Shown: piece by piece, positions 1 through 6,256 of the stretch
How positions within the stretch are numbered: the first letter of the stretch is position 1
Layout: each line of letters opens with the position of its first letter
NCBI GenBank assembly: GCA_030745955.1
Contig: JASLNQ010000071.1
Span: 1-8,885 of the forward strand
From: Dehalococcoidia bacterium
Lineage (GTDB): Bacteria; Chloroflexota; Dehalococcoidia; UBA1151; UBA1328
Direction: 5' to 3'
Length of the DNA: 8,885 nucleotides
Made by a program: the position numbers and the translations under genes
The notes under the pieces: generated by a model
Seen by the model: the letters and a program-made list of their open reading frames with translations, nothing else
The model's database searches: none
Told to the model about the DNA's origin: nothing

Positions 1-692
1 GGGATCATCTCACCAACGTATATCGCGCCGTCGTCTCCCTTGCCCTGCGTCACCGACATCGGGTGGTGAATGTGGATCTGCTCGACGAACTCACCGTCGG
101 TCGTGAAAACCTGGAGCCGAAAGTTCTCGCGATCGGCGACAACGACCCTGTCGGTCCCCAGCATGCTCACGTTGTGGGGGAGGCTGAACTGGCCCGGGTC
201 GGTCCCCGGCTCGCCCCAAGACTTGATGTGGCCGCCGTTGGAGTCGAACTTGTGAATGCGTGAGTTGCCGTACCCGTCCGACACGAACAGCTCGCCGGTT
301 GTCGGGTGAATGGCGATATCGGTGGGCCGGTTGAACATCCCCCCGCTCTGCCACTCGCACGGCTCTCCCTTCGTACCGAGCGTGAAAACCACCTCGCCCT
401 CGCTGGTGCGCTTCTGCACGAAGTGGCCGTTGTCATCGACGACGTACAGGTTATCGTCGGCGTCGATCTCGATTCCGTGAGGCCTTACGAACTCGCCGTG
501 TCCCATCCCACGCAGGAAATTGCCATCGGAATCGAACACCGCAATCGGCTCGGTGCCACGGTTGAAGACATAAACGTTGTCGTTCGAGTCAACGGCGACC
601 GAGGTGGCATCGCCGCGGAAAGTCACTCCCATGGGCAGTTTTGCCCATCCAGCTACGGGCTCGAACCGGGTCTGTGCAGTTGCAGTTGTCAT
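1..692 (-). CDS. PAL-like NHL-repeat beta-propeller protein (3' part outside window)
   Basis: Open frame of 230 codons from ATG at 692 that runs off the left edge, so the C-terminus is missing. The protein is built from NHL-type repeats: blades around residues 27-60, 68-104, 120-155, 166-200 and one starting near 208. It resembles bacterial proteins annotated as peptidyl-alpha-hydroxyglycine alpha-amidating lyase (PAL). Visible family motifs are FNRG (43-46), RPHGI (70-74), SDGYGN (138-143), LPHN (171-174) and ADREN (186-190). H72 and H173 fit two of the PAL zinc ligands, and R45, Y141 and R188 fit its catalytic Arg/Tyr/Arg; this mapping is from memory. No signal peptide is seen, so it is probably cytoplasmic. 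In-frame ATGs also occur further upstream, as far as 734, but 692 has a GGAG six bases before it. It follows the aldolase on the same strand after 96 bases, suggesting cotranscription. The bacterial substrate is unknown; lyase activity is inference. Confidence 0.8.
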   Translation of the reverse strand, partial: MTTATAQTRFEPVAGWAKLPMGVTFRGDATSVAVDSNDNVYVFNRGTEPIAVFDSDGNFLRGMGHGEFVRPHGIEIDADDNLYVVDDNGHFVQKRTSEGEVVFTLGTKGEPCEWQSGGMFNRPTDIAIHPTTGELFVSDGYGNSRIHKFDSNGGHIKSWGEPGTDPGQFSLPHNVSMLGTDRVVVADRENFRLQVFTTDGEFVEQIHIHHPMSVTQGKGDDGAIYVGEMI

Positions 693-698
693 TAATCG

Positions 699-702
699 CT
701 CC
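699..702 (-). promoter_or_regulatory. Ribosome binding site for the NHL/PAL-like gene
   Basis: GGAG on the minus strand, six bases before the ATG at 692. It decides between this ATG and four upstream codons in the same frame. It lies inside the coding region of any longer version, which argues for the shorter protein. Confidence 0.5.
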
Positions 703-788
703 GCCATTCTCGCCATACGTGTCTTTTTTACCATGCGTACAGGGCAGGTTTGAGTTCAGCCGGAATACCTGCCGCTCGCGCTCCCGAT

Positions 789-1511
789 CTACCCGGAACG
801 CGCCCCCTCAAGCCAGTCCTTTAGCTGTGCTGGCAGCCATTGCACGAGGCTGATACCGCGTTCAACGTCCGAGGACATCAACCTCCCACCGGCATGGACG
901 GCCTCAACCACCGAATTCATCGCCTCCACCACCTCGGGGTGATCGGCATGGCCCGGGTGACCCAGCGACTGCGCGAGGTCCTGCGGTCCGAACGTGATCA
1001 GGTCGATGCCATCGACATCAAGGATTTCCTCGATCGTGTCGACCGCGTGCTTCGTTTCGATCTGTATCGAAACGGTCACTTCCCGGTTGAAGGCCGCCAT
1101 GTACTCGGCGGGCGTCATAACGTGCATGCCGTAGTCGCGGCCGCGTGACGTACCGAACGAACGCTCGCCAATGGGCCCGAACCGGGCGGCGCGGGCTATC
1201 CGGGCGGCCTGTTCGGCGTTATCGACGTGCGGGCACAGGATGCCCATCAGCCCACGGTCGAACGCACGCAGAATCGTGTCGGTCTCGGTGTTGGGTATCC
1301 GGGCCGTGCAGGTCATGCCGTGCATATCGGCGACCCGGCACATCATCTCGGCCGATTCCCAGTCGAACACGCCGTGCTCCATGTCAAGGTGCAGGATGTC
1401 GAACCCGGCAAAACCGGCCCATTCTGCGATTGTCGGCTCCGGGAACGTCAGCGTCAGGCCGTGGGCTATCGTCCCGTTGTTGATCGCGGCACGAACGTTA
1501 CTTGGTCGCAC
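789..1511 (-). CDS. HpcH/HpaI-type class II pyruvate aldolase
   Basis: 240-residue protein of the HpaI (2-keto-3-deoxy-acid) aldolase family, slightly shorter than the usual 250-265. These are metal-dependent TIM-barrel enzymes that split 4-hydroxy-2-oxoacids into pyruvate and an aldehyde. The active-site signature is intact: LDMEHG at 42-47 gives the Asp43/Glu45/His46 cluster, R71 fits the pyruvate-binding arginine, E152 in QIET and D178 in GPQDLAQSLG fit the two metal ligands, and FGPIGERSFG (111-120) is the usual loop. The start is GTG, supported by a GGAG seven bases upstream. It is transcribed away from the MFS carrier and leads into the PAL-like gene. The exact substrate cannot be read from sequence. 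4-Hydroxy-2-oxoglutarate, giving pyruvate and glyoxylate, would connect it to the glyoxylate genes further on, but that is inference. The more distant citrate lyase beta/malyl-CoA lyase branch is less likely at this length. Confidence 0.9.
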   Translation of the reverse strand: MRPSNVRAAINNGTIAHGLTLTFPEPTIAEWAGFAGFDILHLDMEHGVFDWESAEMMCRVADMHGMTCTARIPNTETDTILRAFDRGLMGILCPHVDNAEQAARIARAARFGPIGERSFGTSRGRDYGMHVMTPAEYMAAFNREVTVSIQIETKHAVDTIEEILDVDGIDLITFGPQDLAQSLGHPGHADHPEVVEAMNSVVEAVHAGGRLMSSDVERGISLVQWLPAQLKDWLEGARSG

Positions 1512-1518
1512 AATACTT

Positions 1519-1522
1519 CTCC
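1519..1522 (-). promoter_or_regulatory. Ribosome binding site fixing the GTG start of the aldolase
   Basis: GGAG on the minus strand with a seven-base spacer before the GTG at 1511. It supports a GTG start where no ATG is available at the right position for the family's N-terminus. Confidence 0.6.
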
Positions 1523-1714
1523 GTAACTTCGAGATGGAATTTCGTGGAGAACTCCGAGACGTGAACGGAGCGAGGTGCTACCGTGACTCACGCCAGGTCG
1601 AATCTGAATCAGCATCCCCCTCGGGCGGGAACGCGGGCGGAGTATACAGCCAGCTTGAACACAATCGAGAACGTTTCGGTCATGTCCCCGCCAGAGTTGC
1701 CGAATAAACCCGCC

Positions 1715-1736
1715 AAAAACCGCCCGGGCGGCGGTT
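1715..1736 (-). terminator. Possible intrinsic terminator or attenuator, minus strand
   Basis: On the minus strand AACCGC (1736-1731) pairs with GCGGTT (1723-1718) around a seven-base loop, and three further T residues follow (1717-1715), giving a run of five Ts overall. The shape fits a short rho-independent terminator. It sits just upstream of the plus-strand MFS start, so it would stop antisense transcription leaving the MFS gene, or act in a long aldolase leader. The stem is only six base pairs. Confidence 0.3.
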
Positions 1737-1776
1737 CACCAGGCAGTGATCCCGTAATCGGCCAGCCGGGCAACCG

Positions 1777-3078
1777 ATGACCTTACCCCTGGTTAGACGC
1801 ATCTACCGCGGCTACCCGATCGCCTTCGTTGTCTTTCTTTCGACGGGCCTGTCCATCGGAATGGCCCAGTACTCGTTCGGAGAATTTTCCGGTCCGCTGA
1901 GAGAGGAGTTCGGCTGGTCGCAGACCGAACTGAACCTGTCGCTGGCATTTTCGTTCATTTCCGGCATCCTGGCCCCGTTTGTCGGGACGCTCAGCGACCG
2001 GATCGGGATTCGCCCGGTGATGTTCTCATCGCTGGTCCTGATCGCGATCGGCTTCGCTCTGCGGCCGTTTATCACCGAGCTCTGGCACTGGTACGTGTTC
2101 AGCTCGCTTGTCTACGCAGGATTCCCCGGTGCAACGATCATGCCAGCGGGCAAAATGGTGGGGCTGTGGTTCCCGAAGACCCGGGGTCGGGTGATGGGCG
2201 CCGTGGTGGCCGGCAACAATTTCGGTGGGATGACCATGCCACCGGTCGCCGCGGCCATCATTGCGGCCTTGAGCTGGCAGGTGGCCTACGTCACGTTCGG
2301 ACTGATCATGGCGGTACTCGGTCTTTTGACGCTGTGGATCATCGTTGAGAGCCCCCGGGCGATCGAAGCTGAAATGCGGCGAACGGGCAGGAGCGACCAG
2401 GCCAGGGTAGCCCAGGCTGCCGCACGTGCCGGGATCACCGTTCGGGAGGCGCTGCGTAATCGCAACTTCTGGCTGGTGATGGTCGGACTTGTCGCCGCTA
2501 CTTTCACCTACCAGGGCGTGCTGACCCAACTGCGGCAGCACTTCGAGGAGAGCGGGTTTGAACCGGCGCTGGCAACGACCGCAGTGGCCATCATCGCCGG
2601 GATGGGTATCGGGTCGAAGCTTGCGTTCGGGCGGGCAAGCGAGATGATCACCGCCCGGGTCGCCGCGATAATTTCGGTGTCGCTGCAGGCGATCGGCGTC
2701 CTGATCCTGGGCACGGTCGACTCCCACGCTTTCCTCTGGGTGGGAATTTTCATCTTCGGGCTGGGCTTCGGCGGTCTCGGGGCACTGATCGTCCTGGTTG
2801 TGCAGGAAGCCTTCGGTATGAAGGAGTTCGGCGGGATCATCGGCGTGATGCAGGTCGGCATGATCATCTCAGGGGCAGGGGCACCGCTGATGGCCGGTGC
2901 GCTCCACGACCGGACCGATTCGTTCGACTCGACATTCCTGGTGGTAGTGGGAATCTTCGCGGTCGGGATCCTTGCCCTGGTACTCGCCCGCCCCGTAAAG
3001 GGCGCAGCAGTGGATGATCCCGCAACGGGCGATGCCGCAGCCGGGGACGAGTTGGTATCCGGTGAAGACCCAGCCTGA
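1777..3078 (+). CDS. MFS transporter, monocarboxylate/oxalate-formate antiporter-like
   Basis: 433-residue integral membrane protein of the major facilitator superfamily with about twelve hydrophobic helices; the first covers roughly residues 13-34. The signature loop between helices 2 and 3 is clear: GTLSDRIGIR at 70-79. A WFPKTRGRVMG segment at 131-141 is typical of monocarboxylate and oxalate/formate-type carriers. The halves are joined by a polar stretch (about 192-228), and the second half has a degenerate version of the signature near 277-294. The last 25 residues (409-433) are an acidic Asp/Gly/Ala-rich cytoplasmic tail. The ATG at 1777 is used because it precedes helix 1; the ribosome binding site is weak, and the next Met (residue 29) would cut the helix. 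It is divergent from the aldolase, so an organic acid substrate of that pathway is plausible. The cargo and whether it exports or imports cannot be told. Confidence 0.88.
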   Translation: MTLPLVRRIYRGYPIAFVVFLSTGLSIGMAQYSFGEFSGPLREEFGWSQTELNLSLAFSFISGILAPFVGTLSDRIGIRPVMFSSLVLIAIGFALRPFITELWHWYVFSSLVYAGFPGATIMPAGKMVGLWFPKTRGRVMGAVVAGNNFGGMTMPPVAAAIIAALSWQVAYVTFGLIMAVLGLLTLWIIVESPRAIEAEMRRTGRSDQARVAQAAARAGITVREALRNRNFWLVMVGLVAATFTYQGVLTQLRQHFEESGFEPALATTAVAIIAGMGIGSKLAFGRASEMITARVAAIISVSLQAIGVLILGTVDSHAFLWVGIFIFGLGFGGLGALIVLVVQEAFGMKEFGGIIGVMQVGMIISGAGAPLMAGALHDRTDSFDSTFLVVVGIFAVGILALVLARPVKGAAVDDPATGDAAAGDELVSGEDPA

Positions 3079-3115
3079 ATGCCGGGCCGGGACAATTTTC
3101 GGGCTGTGACGCGAA

Positions 3116-3177
3116 GTGGGGAGGCTCCCGTGTACGCTGTGTTCACTTCACGCAGCGCTAACGATGAGACTCCCCAC
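3116..3177. repeat. Interrupted inverted repeat after the MFS gene
   Basis: GTGGGGAGGCTC at 3116-3127 is the reverse complement of GAGACTCCCCAC at 3166-3177 apart from one base, with 38 bases between the arms. It lies 38 bases past the MFS stop. It could form a transcript-end hairpin, but neither strand has a T-run after it and the loop is large, so a role as terminator is only a possibility. Confidence 0.4.
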
Positions 3178-3203
3178 GAAAACCCGGCAGGTTGCAGATG
3201 CAG

Positions 3204-3335
3204 CTAGCCAATAAACGCCAGCGCTGCCATGAGGGCCGCGAACAGGGCTAACGGCAGGAAAGAAATGATCGTCCTCGACCGAGTCTCGGTCCGGACCTGT
3301 GCGCCGAAGTCGAACTGCGAATGTATGTTCCTCAT
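3204..3335 (-). CDS. Possible small single-pass membrane protein (hypothetical)
   Basis: A 43-residue frame from ATG at 3335, within a longer open frame that reaches 3440. Residues 1-22 are polar and mixed in charge. Residues 23-43 form one hydrophobic segment (IISFLPLALFAALMAALAF) ending at the stop codon. The arrangement would suit a tail-anchored small protein. The segment resembles the N-terminal anchor of CcmG/DsbE-type thioredoxins, so a degraded gene start is an alternative. The upstream G-run is a poor ribosome binding site and there are no homologues I recognise. It may be a chance ORF in a repeat-bearing gap. Confidence 0.25.
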   Translation of the reverse strand: MRNIHSQFDFGAQVRTETRSRTIISFLPLALFAALMAALAFIG

Positions 3336-3472
3336 CCCGATACCCCCGTAAACCTGACCGTCGAATACCTCGCCCTGTTTACATGTTCGGGCATACACGG
3401 AATCGTGTCGTGCGTGTCCTCCCCCAACATCCATGACCATCGGGCAGGGTCACGAGCAGGAGGGAATGCCTC

Positions 3473-3677
3473 GCGTCCCGACCGGAGCGGAGGGACCCGG
3501 GGCGGTGTCGCGCTGCCGGAGCGCCCACCCTCCAAGACGCGTCATTCCACCCCAAGCAGAGGAAACTATCGCTAACATGCTCTCAGCTACCCTTCGAGAG
3601 CGACGAGTTGGTTCCTCCCGGTAAGCCACGCGGCGATTGCCGGGTCCAGATCTCTCCGCTCCGGTCGAGGTGACGGG
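3473..3677. repeat. Dispersed inverted-repeat element, copy A
   Basis: The left arm contains CCCGACCGGAGCGGAG (3477-3492) and the right arm CTCCGCTCCGGTCGAG (3654-3669); these are reverse complements with one mismatch, about 160 bases apart. The right end (3646-3677) matches 6117-6148 over 32 bases with one difference, and the left end matches 6051-6070. The core differs from copy B in length and sequence. No transposase is encoded, so it looks like a small non-autonomous or REP/MITE-like element. It lies in a convergent gap. Confidence 0.7.
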
Positions 3678-3716
3678 TTCGATTGCCGACAATCGGAGCC
3701 TGACAAACCCGTCCAC

Positions 3717-4508
3717 CTACACCACCGGTGCCGACCCGCCATCTACGTTGACCGCCGTACCCGTGATGTAGCTCGCACGCGCCGATGCGAGGAAGCAGAT
3801 CACATCGCCCGCTTCGTGCGCTTCGCCGATCCTTCCCAGCGGTACATTCGCCCCGAAAGTCTGCCAGTGGTCTTCGAGCGTGTAGCTCGGATCTTTCGCG
3901 TTGACGGCTTCCCAGCGAGTGCGGTGCTGCCCAGATTTCAACACTCCGACGCAGATCGTGTTCACCCGGATGCCGTATTCGGCCAGTTCACCCGCCCACG
4001 ACTTCGTAAGCGATATTCCCGATGCACGGGACAGCGATGTGGGTTGCGATCCCGGCCGGGCAGCCTTGCCGCCGGGAGTGGTCGTGTTGACTATCGCACC
4101 GGAACCAGATGCCTTGAGGTGGGGCAGGGCGGCCCGGGCACAGTAAATAGCGCCGTAAATCTTGATGCCGAAATCGACCTTGAGCTGCTCGTCGGTCATC
4201 AGTTCGAGCGTTGTCGCCGAGGAAGTCCCGGCATTGTTCACCAGGATGTCGATCCCGCCGAAGCGATCGACCACTTTTGCTACCATCACCTGGACGTCCG
4301 ATTCGACCGAAACGTCGGTCGGGACCCCGATAACCTCGCCACCCGTTTCGGCCTCGATCTCGGCAACCGCAGCATCGAGTTTCGCCTGCGTCCGTCCGAC
4401 TATCGCCACACTGGCGCCCTCGCGGGCCAGCGAAATCGCTGCCGCCTTGCCAATTCCGTCACTACCGCCCGTGACAATCGCTACCTTGCCCGTCAGTCCG
4501 AGGTCCAT
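3717..4508 (-). CDS. SDR-family oxidoreductase with non-canonical active site
   Basis: 263-residue classical-length short-chain dehydrogenase/reductase with a Rossmann fold. The cofactor motif TGGSDGIG (13-20) and NNAG (91-94) are intact, as are the RVNTICVG (181-188) and C-terminal YITGTAVNVDGG (247-258) regions. Aligning the segment before LTKSWAGELA with the family puts Thr144, Thr157 and Arg161 where catalytic Ser, Tyr and Lys belong, so the YxxxK motif is absent and reads TSLSR. I recall related SDRs with a PTSxSRA motif here, so this is probably an established divergent clade and not decay, but its reaction is unclear. Gly17 of the usual TGxxxGIG is irrelevant; R39 after the second strand hints at NADP preference. 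The ATG at 4508 matches the family N-terminus. A start at 4625 would add 39 unlikely residues and overlap the promoter. It is divergent from the aminotransferase. Confidence 0.85.
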   Translation of the reverse strand: MDLGLTGKVAIVTGGSDGIGKAAAISLAREGASVAIVGRTQAKLDAAVAEIEAETGGEVIGVPTDVSVESDVQVMVAKVVDRFGGIDILVNNAGTSSATTLELMTDEQLKVDFGIKIYGAIYCARAALPHLKASGSGAIVNTTTPGGKAARPGSQPTSLSRASGISLTKSWAGELAEYGIRVNTICVGVLKSGQHRTRWEAVNAKDPSYTLEDHWQTFGANVPLGRIGEAHEAGDVICFLASARASYITGTAVNVDGGSAPVV

Positions 4509-4593
4509 CTCGTGATATCCATTCTTCAGCCCTGTTTCTGTCAAAACAGCGACCGGCCCGAACAAAAAGCCACCGGCCGATCGCAGGCGACGG

Positions 4594-4622
4594 ATTATAA
4601 AGATGAAAGTATGTGCAGAGCG
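4594..4622 (-). promoter_or_regulatory. Candidate promoter of the SDR gene
   Basis: A perfect TATAAT occurs on the minus strand at 4599-4594. The hexamer 17 bases upstream (4622-4617, CGCTCT) is a poor -35 box, so an activator or a different sigma factor may be needed. The implied transcript would start near 4587, giving a leader of about 80 bases before the ATG at 4508. A palindrome overlaps the -35 position. Confidence 0.35.
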
Positions 4623-4637
4623 CACAGTGCGTTTTTT
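4619..4637 (+). terminator. Palindrome with T-run in the divergent gap (operator or terminator)
   Basis: CGCACAGTGCG at 4621-4631 is a perfect 5+1+5 palindrome. With flanks it can form AGCGCA/TGCGTT, six pairs including one G-T, around a three-base loop, followed by T residues on the plus strand (4632-4637). It could terminate plus-strand antisense transcription through the SDR gene. It also overlaps the SDR -35 position, so it could be an operator instead. Confidence 0.35.
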
Positions 4638-4763
4638 ATAGTTCCGGGTTGTACCCTTATCGTTTGTGTGATTTTTCCAGTTGCATATTCGACCACCGTG
4701 TCGATACTCACCTGGAGCGCGATTTAGCTAACCAGGACCACCGGACCGAGGCAGGGACCAGAA

Positions 4764-5972
4764 GTGACAGACGGGCAGCGATACGAGCCGCTTACAGTGC
4801 CGCGCAGAGTGATTCTCGGGCCCGGACCCAGTTCCGCAAACCCCAGGGTGCTCCGTGCAATGTCGCTCCCAATCATCGGCTACCTGGACCCGGCATTTTT
4901 CGAGCTCCTCGAAGAACTGAGCGGAATGCTTGGCGATATCTTCAAGACCCGGCAGCGTGCGTTCTCCGTCGCCGGCGCGGGGTCGGCCGGAATGGAAGCC
5001 GGCCTCGTCAGCCTCGCACAGCCCGGCGACACGGTGATCATCTGTTCCTACGGTTACTTCTGCGAGCGGCAGATCATCATGGCCGAGCGACTCGGGTTCA
5101 ACGTGGTCCCGCTCCGCACCGAGTGGGGCAGGTCGATGGACCCGGCAGTGCTCGCCGACGCCTTAAGGGAACATCCCGAGACGCAGCTCGTTGTCGGGAT
5201 CCACGCCGAGACCTCTGCGGGCACTATCCACCCCATAGCCGAGTTCGCACGCCTCGCACACGATGCCGGTGCGCTGTTCATGACCGATGTCGTGACGTCG
5301 CTTGCGGGTTGTGAGATGGAATTCGATGAGTGGGAGTTGGATTTCGCCTACTCAGGGTCTCAGAAATGCCTGGCAGCGCCTCCCGGGATCTCCCCGGTTG
5401 CGCTCTCGGAGCGGGCACTCGAATACATCCGAAACCGGCCCAAACTACCATCGTCGTGGTACCTGGACCTCTCGTTGATCGCCGATTACTGGGGTAAGGA
5501 CCACGTCGCCCATCACACAGCGCCGGTAAGCATGATTTACGGATTGCGCGAAGCCGTGGCGATGGTGCTCAACGAGGGGCTGGAAACCCGGTGGAAGCGG
5601 CACGAGGCGAATGCGTCGGCATTACGGGCGGGACTCGAGGCCCTGAACCTGGAACTGCCAGTTCCCGAAAGCGAACGGCTGGACCAGCTGACGATCGTGA
5701 AGCTGCCGAAGGGCGTCGATGACGCAAAACTCCGGACGCAACTGCTCGATGAGTACTCGATCGAGGTCGGCAGGGGACTTGGCAAGTTCGCGGGCGAGGT
5801 CATCCGGATAGGGCTGATGGGCGAATCGTGCGTCCCCGCAAACGTGTTTGCATTTCTTAATGCCCTGGAGAAGATACTGCCCGAACACGGCTTCGAAGTG
5901 GCCAACGGGGCCGCCGCCGCTGCCGCCAGCGCACAACTGGTGCAAAACCCCTCACCGCTCTACTCGGCGTAA
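4764..5972 (+). CDS. Class V PLP aminotransferase, alanine/serine-glyoxylate type
   Basis: 402-residue fold-type I, class V PLP enzyme of the alanine-glyoxylate/serine-glyoxylate aminotransferase family, which makes glycine from glyoxylate. The N-terminus has the family signature LGPGPSSANPRVL (18-30). GAGSAGMEAG (71-80) forms the phosphate-binding turn, D175 in MTDVVTS fits the Asp that holds the pyridine nitrogen, and K201 in SGSQKCLAAPPG is the Schiff-base lysine. HHTAPVSMIYGLREA (250-264) and RIGLMGES (348-355) are conserved, with R348 placed to bind the substrate carboxylate. The length is normal apart from a tail with an alanine run (383-390). The start is GTG at 4764 with only a weak ribosome binding site; the usual N-terminal motif follows within 20 residues. 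Its position near glycolate-oxidase subunits supports a glyoxylate role. Which amino donor it uses, or whether it is a PucG-like ureidoglycine enzyme, is not decidable here. Confidence 0.9.
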   Translation: MTDGQRYEPLTVPRRVILGPGPSSANPRVLRAMSLPIIGYLDPAFFELLEELSGMLGDIFKTRQRAFSVAGAGSAGMEAGLVSLAQPGDTVIICSYGYFCERQIIMAERLGFNVVPLRTEWGRSMDPAVLADALREHPETQLVVGIHAETSAGTIHPIAEFARLAHDAGALFMTDVVTSLAGCEMEFDEWELDFAYSGSQKCLAAPPGISPVALSERALEYIRNRPKLPSSWYLDLSLIADYWGKDHVAHHTAPVSMIYGLREAVAMVLNEGLETRWKRHEANASALRAGLEALNLELPVPESERLDQLTIVKLPKGVDDAKLRTQLLDEYSIEVGRGLGKFAGEVIRIGLMGESCVPANVFAFLNALEKILPEHGFEVANGAAAAAASAQLVQNPSPLYSA

Positions 5973-5991
5973 ACACAAAGGTCGTTCGATC

Positions 5992-6014
5992 CCCACTCCC
6001 TTTTAGGGAGGGGG
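5992..6014. terminator. Strong hairpin just after the aminotransferase
   Basis: CCCACTCCC (5992-6000) pairs with GGGAGGGGG (6006-6014) around TTTTA, giving nine positions with one A-G mismatch. It begins 20 bases after the stop codon. No T-run follows on either strand, so it may block 3' exonucleases or belong to another repeat family (the sequence continues with a G-rich CCAAGGGGGTGGG). Confidence 0.4.
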
Positions 6015-6050
6015 CCAAGGGGGTGGGTCGTACCCCGCCGCGCCCACAAC

Positions 6051-6148
6051 GCGTCTCGACCGGAGCGGAGGAATCTCAGGTTCTCAACGATGGAACGTTC
6101 CGTGCGCATGGAAACACCAGATCTCTCCGCTCCGGTCGAGATGACGGG
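6051..6148. repeat. Dispersed inverted-repeat element, copy B
   Basis: CTCGACCGGAGCGGAG at 6055-6070 and its exact reverse complement at 6125-6140 flank a 54-base centre. The outer parts match copy A near 3473 and 3677: 32 bases at the right end with one difference. The short centre and perfect 16-base arms make this the more intact copy. It has no coding capacity. Confidence 0.75.
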
Positions 6149-6239
6149 ATCGTTCGGTGATGACGTCTTCGCTTGAGATGAGGGCGTGGGTAAGCCCGAC
6201 CGGTTCCCGGTTGGACGGCCTTCCCGTTTGAGCGCTGAT

Positions 6240-6256
6240 CCCGGATCGAGTCCGGG
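6240..6256. repeat. REP-like palindrome
   Basis: CCCGGATCGAGTCCGGG has six-base arms around TCGAG. It resembles the very widespread intergenic palindromes built on CCCGGA..TCCGGG seen in many GC-rich bacteria; that likeness is from memory. It lies about 100 bases beyond copy B, near the 3' end of glcF. Confidence 0.5.

Larger units (their letters stand above)
1512..1776. promoter_or_regulatory. Divergent intergenic region between aldolase and MFS carrier
   Basis: 265 bases separate the divergent start codons and should hold promoters for both. On the minus strand TATACT at 1646-1641 is a fair -10 box for the aldolase, leaving a leader of about 120 bases, but no good -35 box sits 16-18 bases upstream. 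No convincing plus-strand promoter was found, and the MFS start has no clear Shine-Dalgarno. A terminator-like hairpin lies at 1715-1736. The open frames across the region look like chance readings. Confidence 0.35.
3079..3716. other. Convergent intergenic region with repeats
   Basis: 638 bases between the stop codons of two convergent genes. From left to right it holds a 12-base inverted repeat (3116-3177), a doubtful small minus-strand membrane ORF (3204-3335) and one copy of a dispersed inverted-repeat element (3473-3677). No RNA gene or convincing conserved protein was recognised. The open frames across 3433-3716 read through the repeat and are not supported as genes. Confidence 0.6.
4509..4763. 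promoter_or_regulatory. Divergent intergenic region between SDR and aminotransferase
   Basis: 255 bases, noticeably more AT-rich than the genes around 4590-4700. It holds the SDR promoter candidate and the 4621-4631 palindrome. For the plus-strand aminotransferase only a weak pair is visible: TTGCAT at 4681-4686 with GATACT 16 bases downstream at 4703-4708. Confidence 0.4.

Noticed and set aside
1171..1707. 178-codon plus-strand frame across the aldolase start and divergent gap
   Set aside because: Its first two thirds are antisense to the intact aldolase, and the rest has no start signal or motif.
2026..2727. Long minus-strand open frame of 233 codons within the MFS gene
   Set aside because: It is antisense to a clear MFS protein, has charged, histidine/proline-rich composition typical of GC-rich shadow frames, and no recognisable domain.
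2508..3146. 212-codon minus-strand frame overlapping the MFS 3' end
   Set aside because: Ser/Pro/Thr-rich composition is what the antisense of a hydrophobic transporter gives; no family resemblance.
4509..4625. Longer SDR starting at 4625
   Set aside because: The extra 39 residues have no family counterpart and would cover the TATAAT promoter candidate; the Met at 4508 matches the usual SDR N-terminus.
3816..4727. 303-codon plus-strand frame opposite the SDR
   Set aside because: The minus strand encodes an aligned SDR with cofactor motifs; the plus reading is arginine-rich and matches nothing.
3473..6148. CRISPR array
   Set aside because: Repeats are two pairs of inverted arms far apart with unequal spacing, not regular direct repeats, and no cas gene is present.
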